DNA from: Actinomycetota bacterium
GTDB taxonomy: Bacteria; Actinomycetota; Actinomycetes; S36-B12
Direction of reading: 5' to 3'
DNA: 64,000 nt
NCBI GenBank assembly: GCA_016717115.1
Contig: JADKGE010000009.1
Location: 62,001 to 126,000, forward strand
Shown here: in pieces, positions 8,398 to 16,107 of the stretch
Layout: each line of letters begins with the position of its first letter
Numbering within the stretch: the stretch's first letter is position 1
The notes under the pieces: generated by a model
Databases searched by the model: none
Told to the model about the DNA's origin: nothing
What the model saw: only the letters and a program-made list of their open reading frames with translations
Position numbers and translations under genes: made by a program

Positions 8398-9624
8398 ATG
8401 GACGCGGGGGCGACGGTCGAGGGCCGGGTGCGCGACGAGGTGCGGGCGCGGGGCATCGATCCGCAGCGTGATCCCGAGTCGGTCAGGCACCTGGTCGACG
8501 AGGCGATACTCGAGTCCCTGACCCACGGTCCGCTCGACGACGTCGCGACCCTCGGCACGACCGTATTCCATGCCGTCGCCGGGTTCGGTCTGCTGCAGCC
8601 CTACTTCGACGACCCTCTGGTCGAGGAGTTGTGGATCAACGAGCCCGGCCGCGTGTTCGTGGCGCGAGAGGGCCGCAGCGAGCTCACCACGGTGGTGCTC
8701 AACGAGGGCCAGGTGCGCGATCTCGTCGAGCGCATGCTGCGGCGCTCCGGGCGTCGCCTCGATCTCTCGAGCCCCTTCGTCGATGCGATGCTCCCCGACG
8801 GCAGTCGCCTGCACGTGGCCATTCCCGACATCACGCGAGAGCACTGGGCCGTCAACGTTCGACGGTTCGTCGTGCGCGCCCGCACGCTCGACGACCTGGT
8901 GGGGCGCGGAACGCTGACCGCGACGGCCGCCGCCTTCCTCGACGCGGCGGTGATCTCCGGCCTCAACGTCGTGGTCGCGGGTGGCACGCAGTCGGGGAAG
9001 ACCACGTTCGTCAACGCACTCCTCGGCTGCGTTCCCGCGATGGAGCGCATCGTCACGTGCGAGGAGGTCTTCGAGATCTCGCTGCACCACCCGGACTGGG
9101 TTGCGCTCCAGACCCGCGACGCGAGCCTCGAGGGAACGGGCGCGGTGCCGCTCCGTCGACTCGTGCGCGAGGCGCTGCGCATGCGGCCGACCCGGCTCGT
9201 GGTCGGCGAGGTGCGCCAGGCGGAGGCGCTCGACCTGCTGGTGGCCATGAACAGCGGCATGCCCTCCATGGCGACGCTGCACGCCAACAGCGCGCGCGAA
9301 GCCGTGACGAAGCTGTGCACGCTGCCGCTCCTCGCCGGCCAGAACATCGCCGCCGACTTCGTCGTGCCGGCCGTCGCAGGTTGTGTCGACCTCGTCGTGC
9401 ATCTCGTCAACGAGCGATCGGGCGTGCGTCGCGTGCGCGAGATCTGCGCGCTCCCCGGCCGGGTCGACAGTGGCGTCGTCGAGATGGCCGACGTGTACGT
9501 CGATCGGGGCCACGGGCTGGAGCGTGGTCGCGGGTTCCCGCCGCACGAGGAACGCTTCCGGCAGAACGGGTTCGACCTGGCCGAGCTCCTCGGCGCCGAG
9601 GACGGCAGTGGGTGGTCTCGTTGA
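8398..9624 (+). CDS. tadA: TadA/CpaF-type pilus assembly ATPase
   Basis: The 408-residue protein belongs to the type II/IV secretion ATPases that power Tad (Flp) pilus assembly at the inner face of the membrane. It has the Walker A sequence GGTQSGKTT near residue 196, an Asp-box-like CEEVFE stretch, the conserved HHPDWVALQTR segment, and the Walker B/His-box region LRMRPTRLVVGEVR followed by NSGMPSMATLHANS. Its N-terminal domain includes the conserved PYFDDPLVEELWIN segment. It is the first gene of a tight operon: the next start overlaps its stop by one base. No CpaE/Ssd-type localization gene precedes it, unlike most actinobacterial clusters. Confidence 0.92.
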   Translation: MDAGATVEGRVRDEVRARGIDPQRDPESVRHLVDEAILESLTHGPLDDVATLGTTVFHAVAGFGLLQPYFDDPLVEELWINEPGRVFVAREGRSELTTVVLNEGQVRDLVERMLRRSGRRLDLSSPFVDAMLPDGSRLHVAIPDITREHWAVNVRRFVVRARTLDDLVGRGTLTATAAAFLDAAVISGLNVVVAGGTQSGKTTFVNALLGCVPAMERIVTCEEVFEISLHHPDWVALQTRDASLEGTGAVPLRRLVREALRMRPTRLVVGEVRQAEALDLLVAMNSGMPSMATLHANSAREAVTKLCTLPLLAGQNIAADFVVPAVAGCVDLVVHLVNERSGVRRVREICALPGRVDSGVVEMADVYVDRGHGLERGRGFPPHEERFRQNGFDLAELLGAEDGSGWSR

Positions 9625-10490
9625 TGCGTTCGCCGGCTCTGGGCGCCATCGTCGGCCTGGTGGCCGCGGCGGGGCTCCTGCTCATCCTCGCCAGCGTGAC
9701 GAGCGATGGCCGCCGACGCAGCGACGCCCGGCGGGGCCCGCTCCGCGAGATGATCCGCGCCGCACAGATACCGCACGTCACGCGGGTCAGCGTCGTCGGT
9801 GCCAGCGCCGCCGCGGCCATGGTCACCGGCGTCGGCGCCCTGGTGATCACTGCCGTTCCCATGGCGGCCCTCATCGCCGCCGTGGTGGCAGGGTGCCTCC
9901 CCGTCGCGCTCCTGCGGCGCCGTGCCGCGCAACGGCGGCAGGCGCTGCGGCGCTGCTGGCCGGAGGCGGTCGACACCCTGGTGTCCGGCGTGCGAGCGGG
10001 GCTGTCCCTGCCCGAAGCGCTGGGCGACCTGGCCAGGAACGGCCCCGAGCCGCTGCGCGCCGCGTGTGCCGTGTTCTCGGCCGAGTACCGGGCCACGGGC
10101 TCCTTCGCCGCCGCCCTCGATGTCCTGCAGGAGCGCCTCGCCGATCCGGTGGCCGACCGGGTCGTGGCCTCCCTGCGCATCGCGCGCGACGTGGGCGGCA
10201 CCGACCTCGGCCTGGTGCTGCGCACCCTGAGTGCCCTGCTTCGCGAGGACGCCCGGACCCGCGGGGAGATCGAGGCGCGGCAGAGCTGGACCGTCAGTGC
10301 CGCCCGGCTCGCGGTGGCCGCGCCCTGGCTCACGCTGGCCCTGCTGTGCACGCGCCCCGAGGCGGTCCGGGCGTACGGATCTGCGGCGGGGGCGCTCGTC
10401 CTGGCCATCGCCGCTGCGCTGTCCCTCGTGGCCTACCGGGCCATGATCCGCATCGGTCGCCTGCCGTCCGAGCCGAGGCTGGTGCCATGA
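9624..10490 (+). CDS. tadB: TadB-like inner-membrane pilus assembly protein
   Basis: The 288-residue protein has two N-terminal and two C-terminal hydrophobic segments around a cytoplasmic type II secretion F domain (about residues 110-230; WPEAVDTLVSGVRAGLSLPEAL is the typical start). It forms part of the platform driven by the ATPase encoded upstream. The ATG overlaps the previous stop (TGATG), and its own stop overlaps the next start (ATGA), so the three genes are translationally coupled. Confidence 0.88.
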   Translation: MRSPALGAIVGLVAAAGLLLILASVTSDGRRRSDARRGPLREMIRAAQIPHVTRVSVVGASAAAAMVTGVGALVITAVPMAALIAAVVAGCLPVALLRRRAAQRRQALRRCWPEAVDTLVSGVRAGLSLPEALGDLARNGPEPLRAACAVFSAEYRATGSFAAALDVLQERLADPVADRVVASLRIARDVGGTDLGLVLRTLSALLREDARTRGEIEARQSWTVSAARLAVAAPWLTLALLCTRPEAVRAYGSAAGALVLAIAAALSLVAYRAMIRIGRLPSEPRLVP

Positions 10491-11377
10491 GTCCGCACGG
10501 CTGGGGCGCGCTCCTCGGGCTGGTCACGGCGATCGGGCTGCTTCTCGTGGGATCCTGGCTGCGGGCGCGGCGCCCCCTCACCGTCGCCGAGCGCGTCGGT
10601 CCGTTCGTCCGAGGGGCGTCGGGTGGGCGGCCCGTGGCGCGACGGCGGGCTCCGGAGTCTGCATGGGCGACGCTGTGGCTCCTCGCTCGGCCGACCGGCC
10701 CATCGCTCCGCGCTCCCGTTCGGGGGCCGCGCCCGGCCACCGGGGATCGGGATCGCCTCCCTCAGGCGACGTGGACCCTGCTCGGTGCGGCGGCCGGCGC
10801 GGCGGCCGGGCTGCTGCTGACCGTCGGTGGGTCCAGTCCGATCGGCGTGCCCGTGCTCGCTGCGTCCGGGGCCGCGATGGGTGCCCTCGCCCACGACCGC
10901 GTGCGAGCCCGGCAGGTGCGCCGTCGGCGTGAGCGCATCGACCAGCAGCTGCCCAACGTCGCGGAACTGCTCGCCTTCGCGGTCGCGGCCGGCGAGTCCC
11001 CCGTGGCGGCTCTCGAACGCGTGGCAGGCGTCTCGGCGGGCGACCTGAGCGAGGAGCTGGCAGCGGCCATCGCCGACATTCGCAGCGGCGACCCGCTGGC
11101 CGACGCGCTGCTCGCGGTGGGTCAGCGCGCCGGCACTCCCGCCGTGCAGCGCTTCGTCGAGGGCATCGTCGTGTCGATGGAGCGCGGCACGCCCCTGTCG
11201 GACGTGATGCGGGCGCAGGCGGCCGACTGCCGCGCCGACGAACGACGCCGACTCATGGAGACCGCCGGGCGCAAGGACGTCCTCATGCTCGTGCCCGTGG
11301 TCTTCCTCATCCTGCCCACCGTCGTCCTCGTCGCCCTGTTCCCGGGCATCCAGGGCCTGCGCATGGTCATCGCCTGA
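10487..11377 (+). CDS. tadC: TadC-like inner-membrane pilus assembly protein
   Basis: The 296-residue protein is the second type II secretion F-domain partner. It has an N-terminal membrane helix, a pair of helices near residues 97-130, the F domain starting at QQLPNVAELLAFAVAAGESP, and a C-terminal helix LVPVVFLILPTVVLVALFPG. The conserved ETAGRKDVLML stretch lies just before that last helix. The start ATG overlaps the stop of tadB by four bases. It ends 28 bases before the pilin gene. Confidence 0.88.
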   Translation: MSPHGWGALLGLVTAIGLLLVGSWLRARRPLTVAERVGPFVRGASGGRPVARRRAPESAWATLWLLARPTGPSLRAPVRGPRPATGDRDRLPQATWTLLGAAAGAAAGLLLTVGGSSPIGVPVLAASGAAMGALAHDRVRARQVRRRRERIDQQLPNVAELLAFAVAAGESPVAALERVAGVSAGDLSEELAAAIADIRSGDPLADALLAVGQRAGTPAVQRFVEGIVVSMERGTPLSDVMRAQAADCRADERRRLMETAGRKDVLMLVPVVFLILPTVVLVALFPGIQGLRMVIA

Positions 11378-11405
11378 CCCGAACCGCCTCAACGAAAGGA
11401 CCATC

Positions 11406-11600
11406 ATGAACACCCTTGTCGCCCGCCTGTACTGCGCCGTGGTGCGTCGCGTCGGACGCCCAGACGACCGCGGTGACGTGCCCGGCTGGGTCCTCATCAC
11501 CGTCATGACCGCTGGACTGGTCACGGCCATCTGGCTCGTCGCCGACGGCCAGCTCACGTCGGTCCTCGACCGGGCCATCAGCTCGGTCTCGCAGCCCTGA
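11406..11600 (+). CDS. Small Flp-like pilin of the Tad cluster
   Basis: The 64-residue protein has a basic N-terminus, the processing-like site RGDVPG, and one hydrophobic helix (VLITVMTAGLVTAIWLVADG) with a short polar tail. Small proteins of this shape sit at this position in actinobacterial Tad clusters and are the presumed major pilin subunit. It lacks the Glu-Tyr pair of classical Flp pilins. A GAAAGGA ribosome site lies upstream. Its separate, strong site and slightly larger spacing from tadC suit a highly translated structural subunit. Confidence 0.65.
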   Translation: MNTLVARLYCAVVRRVGRPDDRGDVPGWVLITVMTAGLVTAIWLVADGQLTSVLDRAISSVSQP

Positions 11601-11616
11601 CGAACGGTCACGGATC

Positions 11617-12030
11617 ATGACTCGCTGGCACCGGCACGCCTGGCACCGTCACGCCCGGCCGCGGGGCGACCGAGGCAGCGCGGTGGTCGAATTCGCGCTG
11701 GTCGCACCGCTGCTGGTCCTGGTGGCCCTGGCCGTCCTGCAGGTGGCGCTGGCCATGCACGTGCGCGCGACCCTGACCTCCGCGGCGGCCGAGGGCGCTC
11801 GGGCAGCCGCCCTAGCGGGGTCCGACCCGGCCGCCGGCGTCCGTCGGGCCCGTGCGCTGCTCGGGCGGAACATCGCGGGCTCCGTGGTCGATGACGTCAC
11901 GGCGCGGCGAGCGGTGGTCGACGGGATGCCCGTCATCGCGGTGCGCATCTCTGCGACGCTGCCGCTCGTCGGGCTTCTCGGTCCGCAGACGGTGCTCGTC
12001 GAGGGGCATGCGCTGCAGGAGGGACCGTGA
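11617..12030 (+). CDS. TadE-like pseudopilin
   Basis: The 137-residue protein has a basic leader, then the class III-type processing site DRGSAVVEFAL with the conserved Glu at position +5, and a hydrophobic helix. The exported C-terminal part begins HVRATLTSAAAEGARAAAL, typical of TadE proteins. TadE/TadF are minor pilins needed for Flp pilus assembly. The downstream gene begins four bases before this stop. Confidence 0.8.
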   Translation: MTRWHRHAWHRHARPRGDRGSAVVEFALVAPLLVLVALAVLQVALAMHVRATLTSAAAEGARAAALAGSDPAAGVRRARALLGRNIAGSVVDDVTARRAVVDGMPVIAVRISATLPLVGLLGPQTVLVEGHALQEGP

Positions 12031-12497
12031 GGCGAGGGGCGCGGTCCGTGCGGCGGCGCGACGACACCGGCTCGGCGATCGTCGAGTTCATCGTCATCGG
12101 GGTGTGCGTCCTGGTGCCGATGGTCTATGTGGTGCAGTGCGCCATGACCGTCCAGGCCGCGGCGCTGGCCAGCAGCCAGGCGGTGCGGGAGGCGGGCCGC
12201 GCGTTCAGCACGGCCGCGGTCGAAGCGGACGGCCGTAGCCGGGCGGCCGCCGCGGCCCGCCTGGCGTTCGCCGACCAGGGGCTCGACCTTCCCGTTGGCG
12301 CCCTCCGGCTGGCCTGCGCCGACGGACCCTGCCTGAGTCCCGGCTCGGTCGTCGACGTCAGCCTCGCGTGGCAGGTGCCGCTGCCGTGGCTGCCCGCGGC
12401 CTGGACCGGCGAGGGCCGGGCGGCCCTGCCGATCACCGCGTTCCAGCGGGTGCCCGTCGACGACTACCGCGGGGATCCCCAGGCGGTGGCGCCGTGA
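12027..12497 (+). CDS. Second TadE/TadF-like pseudopilin
   Basis: This 156-residue protein repeats the design of its upstream neighbour: basic leader RRRDDTGSAIVEFIV with Glu at +5 and a hydrophobic helix. An exported domain follows with two cysteines (LACADGPC) that could form a disulfide. The GTG start overlaps the previous stop (GTGA), and its own stop overlaps the next GTG. It is probably a minor pilin. Confidence 0.75.
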   Translation: MRRGARSVRRRDDTGSAIVEFIVIGVCVLVPMVYVVQCAMTVQAAALASSQAVREAGRAFSTAAVEADGRSRAAAAARLAFADQGLDLPVGALRLACADGPCLSPGSVVDVSLAWQVPLPWLPAAWTGEGRAALPITAFQRVPVDDYRGDPQAVAP

Positions 12498-12937
12498 GCC
12501 GGCGCGCACCGACGGGTGACGCGGGCAGCGTGCTGATGCTCGGCGTGGGCCTCGTGGTCGTCTGCCTGATGGGCCTCACCGCCCTCGTCGACGTGTCGGC
12601 CGCCTTCCTCCAGCGCCAGCAGCTGCTGGCCGTGGCCGATGCGGCAGCGATCGCCGGCGCGCAGGCGATCGATCTGCCCGCCTACTACGCCGAAGGGGCC
12701 TCCGCCGTCACCCGGCTGGACGCGACCGCCGTCCGCGGCGCCGTCGACCGCCACCTCGAGCGGGCCGGCGCCAGGTCGGCCGTCCCCGGGCTAGCCGTGT
12801 CACGGGTGTGGTCGGACGGAGACCAGGTGGTCGTGGGGCTGTCCAGCCCGCTGCGGCTGCCGTTCCTGTCGGGACTGTTCGGCGGCAGCATCCATGTGGA
12901 GTCATGGGCGCAACTCGGCTACCGCGCCGCGGCCTGA
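12494..12937 (+). CDS. TadG-like (Flp pilus-associated) exported protein
   Basis: The 147-residue protein has the site GDAGSVLMLGVGL, one hydrophobic helix, and the typical continuation DVSAAFLQRQQLLAVADAAAIAGAQA found in short actinobacterial TadG-like proteins (often called helicase/secretion neighbourhood TadE-like). It lacks the large von Willebrand domain of proteobacterial TadG. GTG 12494 was chosen because it overlaps the preceding stop. It is the last gene of the Tad operon; no prepilin peptidase gene follows, and prfB begins 28 bases later. Confidence 0.72.
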   Translation: MSRRAPTGDAGSVLMLGVGLVVVCLMGLTALVDVSAAFLQRQQLLAVADAAAIAGAQAIDLPAYYAEGASAVTRLDATAVRGAVDRHLERAGARSAVPGLAVSRVWSDGDQVVVGLSSPLRLPFLSGLFGGSIHVESWAQLGYRAAA

Positions 12938-12950
12938 CCCCCGCGCCCCG

Positions 12951-12956
12951 TACCCT
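12951..12956 (+). promoter_or_regulatory. Candidate -10 element of prfB, leaderless
   Basis: TACCCT lies ten bases before the ATG of prfB (12966), the spacing expected if transcription starts at or next to the start codon. No convincing -35 hexamer is present 17 bases upstream and there is no ribosome site before the ATG, which also fits a leaderless message. prfB could additionally be read from the pilus operon. Confidence 0.4.
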
Positions 12957-12965
12957 GTGGTCATC

Positions 12966-14075
12966 ATGGCTCCCCTCGACGTACCCGACCGCATCGCCGC
13001 CATCGAGACCACGATGGGCAGCATCGAGGCGGTTCTCGACATCCCGGCGATGAGGGTGCACCTCGTCGAGGCCGAGGCCCTGGCGTCCGTGCCCAACCTG
13101 TGGGACGACCAGGAGAACGCACAGAAGGTCACCTCCCGGCTGTCGTTCCTCCAGGGCGAGCTGCGCAAGGTGGAGGCACTGCGTGGCCGCCTCAACGACT
13201 TGCCGATCCTGTTCGAGCTCGCCGAGAGCGAGGACGACGAGGCCGCGCTCGCCGACTCCCTGAAGGAGCTCGACTCCGTCGAGGCCGCCGTCGCCGAGCT
13301 CGAGGTGCGCACGCTGCTGTCCGGCGAGTACGACCAGCGCGAGGCCTTCGTGTCCATCCGGTCGGGGGCGGGCGGCGTCGACGCCGCCGACTGGGCCGAG
13401 ATGCTCCTGCGCATGTACACGCGCTACTGCGAGCGCCACAACTACCCGTTCGAGGTCAACGACACCTCGTACGCCGAGGAGGCCGGCATCAAGTCGGCGA
13501 CCTTCCACGTGAAGGTGCCTTACGCCTACGGCACCCTCTCGGTGGAGCAGGGCACCCACCGCCTCGTGCGCATCTCGCCGTTCGACAACCAGGGGCGGCG
13601 GCAGACGTCCTTCGCCGAGGTCGAGGTCATCCCCGTCGTGGAGCAGACCGACCACATCGACATCCCCGACGACGAGCTGCGCATCGATGTCTACCGGTCG
13701 TCGGGGCCGGGCGGCCAGGGCGTCAACACCACCGACTCCGCGGTCCGGATCACGCACATGCCGACCGGCATCGTGGTGTCCTGCCAGAACGAGCGCTCCC
13801 AGATCCAGAACAAGGCCTCGGCCATGGCCGTCCTGCAGTCCAAGCTGCTCGATCGCCGCCGCCTCGAGGAGCAGGCGAAGATGGACGCGCTCAAGGGCGA
13901 CTCCAGCGGATCGTGGGGCAACCAGATGCGCTCGTACGTGCTCCACCCCTATCAGATGGTCAAGGACCTGCGCACCGAGGAGGAGACCGGCAACACCGCG
14001 GCCGTCCTCGACGGCGAGATCGACTCCTTCATCGAGGCGGGGATCCGCTGGCGCATGCAGAGCGCGTCGGCGTAG
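12966..14075 (+). CDS. prfB: Peptide chain release factor 2
   Basis: The 369-residue class I release factor ends translation at UGA and UAA. The codon-recognition tripeptide SPF is at residues 204-206 (RF1 would have PxT), and the GGQ loop that triggers peptidyl-tRNA hydrolysis is at 249-251 within SSGPGGQGVNTTDSAVRI. The frame is continuous, so there is no programmed UGA frameshift of the kind used by many bacteria to autoregulate RF2. ATG 12966 gives the normal N-terminus; a longer frame upstream has no family similarity. It heads the conserved actinobacterial order prfB-ftsE-ftsX-smpB-ssrA. Confidence 0.97.
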   Translation: MAPLDVPDRIAAIETTMGSIEAVLDIPAMRVHLVEAEALASVPNLWDDQENAQKVTSRLSFLQGELRKVEALRGRLNDLPILFELAESEDDEAALADSLKELDSVEAAVAELEVRTLLSGEYDQREAFVSIRSGAGGVDAADWAEMLLRMYTRYCERHNYPFEVNDTSYAEEAGIKSATFHVKVPYAYGTLSVEQGTHRLVRISPFDNQGRRQTSFAEVEVIPVVEQTDHIDIPDDELRIDVYRSSGPGGQGVNTTDSAVRITHMPTGIVVSCQNERSQIQNKASAMAVLQSKLLDRRRLEEQAKMDALKGDSSGSWGNQMRSYVLHPYQMVKDLRTEEETGNTAAVLDGEIDSFIEAGIRWRMQSASA

Positions 14076-14093
14076 GCCGGGTCTACCAGCGCT

Positions 14094-14099
14094 TACACT
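14094..14099 (+). promoter_or_regulatory. Candidate -10 element of ftsE
   Basis: TACACT, a good actinobacterial -10 hexamer, ends seven bases before the GTG start of ftsE (14107). That spacing predicts a leaderless transcript for ftsEX. No clear -35 hexamer is visible at the expected position. Confidence 0.45.
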
Positions 14100-14106
14100 G
14101 TCTGGC

Positions 14107-14797
14107 GTGATCCTCTTCGACCACGTGACCAAGCTCTATGCCACGCAGAGCCGGCCCGCCCTCGACGATGTCTCCCTGGAGATCGAGAAGGGGGGAGTTC
14201 ATCTTCCTCGTAGGGCCGTCCGGCTCGGGCAAGTCGACCTTCCTGCGCCTCGTGCTTCGTGAGGAGCGCCCCACGAAGGGCCAGGTCTGGGTGCTGGGCA
14301 AGGAGCTGAACCGCCTGTCGAACTGGAAGATCCCGGCGATGCGCCGCCAGATCGGCACCGTGTTCCAGGACTTCCGCCTGCTGCCGAACAAGACCGTCTT
14401 CGAGAACGTCGCCTTCGCCCTCGAGGTGATCGGCAAGCCGTCGTCGCAGATCAAGAAGGTCGTCCCCGAGGTGCTCGAGGTCGTGGGCCTCGACGGCAAG
14501 GAGCACCGCCGCCCCGACGAGCTGTCCGGCGGCGAGCAGCAGCGGGTCGCCATCGCCCGCGCGTTCGTCAACCGCCCCATGATCCTGATCGCCGACGAGC
14601 CCACCGGGAACCTCGACCCCGGCACATCCGTCGGAATCATGAAGCTGCTCGACCGGATCAACAAGTTGGGGACCACCGTCGTCATGTCGACGCACGACTC
14701 TCAGATCGTCGACCAGATGCGCCGACGGGTCATCGAGCTCGAGTCCGGGCATGTCGTGCGCGACCAGTCGCGAGGCGTGTACGGGTACGCCCGATGA
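14107..14797 (+). CDS. ftsE: FtsE cell-division ABC ATPase, reading frame broken by one extra G
   Basis: FtsE pairs with FtsX to form the ABC-type complex that activates peptidoglycan hydrolases at division. GTG 14107 opens the typical N-terminus VILFDHVTKLYATQSRPALD. After SLEIEKG the family sequence continues as GEFIFLVGPSGSGKST only in the +1 frame, because a run of six G at 14190-14195 has one base more than expected. Walker A is GPSGSGKS, the signature motif LSGGEQQR and Walker B ILIADEPTGNLD, with the H-loop THDS. With one G removed the protein is 229 residues, the family's normal length. Because ftsE is generally indispensable in its complex and everything else is conserved, a sequencing error is more likely than a mutation. 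A downstream ATG at 14138 would give a protein with a wrong N-terminus. Confidence 0.93.
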
Positions 14798-15702
14798 GGG
14801 CGACGTTCGTCGCGAGCGAGGTCGGCAGCGGCCTTCGCCGCAACCTCACCATGACCATCGCCGTCATCATCACCGTGGCGGTCTCCCTCGGCCTGTTCGG
14901 GGCGAGCCTCCTGGTGCGCGCGCAGGTCTCGACGATGAAGGACTTCTGGTACGACAAGGTCGAGGTGTCCCTCTTCCTCTGCAGCAAGGGCAGTGACACG
15001 CCCTCGTGCGCCGGCGGCACCGTCACCCCCGCCCAGCGCGACCAGATCAAGGCCGACCTGGAGTCGCTCCGACCGCTCGTGGAGGAGATCTACTACGAGT
15101 CGAAGGAAGAGGCCTACAAGCGCTTCAAGGAGCAGTTCAAGAACTCGCCCATCGTCGACAACGTGAGCGAGAACGCGCTGCCCGAGTCGTTCCGGGTCAA
15201 GCTCTCCGATCCGACGAAGTACGACGTCGTCGCCTCCGCCTTCGCCGGACGGCCGGGCATCGAGCAGGTCAACGACCAACGGCAGATCCTCGACAAGTTC
15301 TTCCGACTACTTGGCGGGCTGCAGCTCATCGCCCTGCTCATCGCCCTGGCCATGCTGGTGGTCACGGTGCTCCTCATCGTCAACACGATGCGGGTCGCGG
15401 CCTTCAGCCGGCGGCGCGAGACGAGCATCATGCGCCTGGTCGGCGCCTCCAACTTCTACATCCAGCTGCCGTTCCTGCTCGAGGCGGGCCTGGCGGCCGG
15501 AATCGGCGCGATCCTCGCCATCGGCACGCTCATCGTCACCAAGAGCATCCTCATTGACCAGGTGCTTGCGCCGTCGTTCCAGTTCACGGCCTTCGTCGGC
15601 TGGGACGCCGTTGTCGCCATCGCCCCGCTCATGCTGCTGACCGGTGTCGGCCTGGCGGGCCTCGCGGCGTTCTTCACGCTGCGCAAGTACCTGCGCGTCT
15701 GA
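14794..15702 (+). CDS. ftsX: FtsX cell-division permease-like protein
   Basis: The 302-residue membrane partner of FtsE has the FtsX topology. There is one N-terminal helix (MTIAVIITVAVSLGLFGASLL), then an extracellular domain of about 130 residues with a Cys pair (LFLCSKGSDTPSCAGG). Three C-terminal helices follow after LGGLQLIALL, including the conserved segment RRRETSIMRLVGASNFYIQLPF. The extracellular loop is the part that contacts cell-wall hydrolases. The ATG overlaps the ftsE stop (ATGA). Confidence 0.95.
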   Translation: MRATFVASEVGSGLRRNLTMTIAVIITVAVSLGLFGASLLVRAQVSTMKDFWYDKVEVSLFLCSKGSDTPSCAGGTVTPAQRDQIKADLESLRPLVEEIYYESKEEAYKRFKEQFKNSPIVDNVSENALPESFRVKLSDPTKYDVVASAFAGRPGIEQVNDQRQILDKFFRLLGGLQLIALLIALAMLVVTVLLIVNTMRVAAFSRRRETSIMRLVGASNFYIQLPFLLEAGLAAGIGAILAIGTLIVTKSILIDQVLAPSFQFTAFVGWDAVVAIAPLMLLTGVGLAGLAAFFTLRKYLRV

Positions 15703-15716
15703 CGTCTGCGGGCCGG

Positions 15717-16106
15717 CTACGCGCGAGGTGCGCGGGCCCAGATCTCGCGCACGGTGTCGGCCAAGGTCATCGGATCGAACGGCTTGGCGATCACGTCGAC
15801 GGCGCCCAGTGACTTGTAGTGCTCCACCTCGGTCGTCTGCACCTTCGCGGTCACGAAGATGACGGGGATGCCGGCGAGGCCGGGCGTGGCCCTGAGCTCG
15901 GCCAGCGTCGTCGGGCCGTCCATGGTGGGCATCATCACGTCGAGCAGGATCAGGTCGGGTGCGCTGGCCGCGGCCGCGAGCAGGGCCTGCTCGCCCGACG
16001 AGCACACGGTCACGGCGAAGCCGCCGATGAGCTCCAGGGCCATCTGGGCGACGGCCTGGATGTCGGGGTCGTCCTCGACGTAGAGGATGGTCGAGAGCTC
16101 GCTCAT
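15717..16106 (-). CDS. Single-domain response regulator (receiver only)
   Basis: The 129-residue protein is one receiver domain with no output domain. The acidic pair is in YVEDDPD, the phospho-acceptor Asp in LILLDVMMPTMDG, the conserved Thr in VIFVTAK, and the Lys in VDVIAKPFDP. The ATG lies one base after the stop of the large kinase gene, so the two are co-expressed and the kinase is its likely phosphodonor. It may pass phosphate on or act by protein contact, as CheY-like proteins do. Confidence 0.92.
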   Translation of the reverse strand: MSELSTILYVEDDPDIQAVAQMALELIGGFAVTVCSSGEQALLAAAASAPDLILLDVMMPTMDGPTTLAELRATPGLAGIPVIFVTAKVQTTEVEHYKSLGAVDVIAKPFDPMTLADTVREIWARAPRA

Positions 16107-16107
16107 G

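Noticed and set aside
6763..9546. A very long open frame on the minus strand
   Set aside because: It lies antisense to the secreted protein and tadA, has an Arg/His-rich composition typical of GC-rich shadow frames, and shows no family motifs.
12966..14075. Programmed frameshift in prfB
   Set aside because: The RF2 frame is continuous with no internal UGA near codon 25, so no recoding is needed.
14138..14797. Alternative ftsE start at ATG 14138
   Set aside because: The first 19 residues from that ATG are unrelated to FtsE, whereas the other frame from GTG 14107 gives the proper N-terminus up to the G run.
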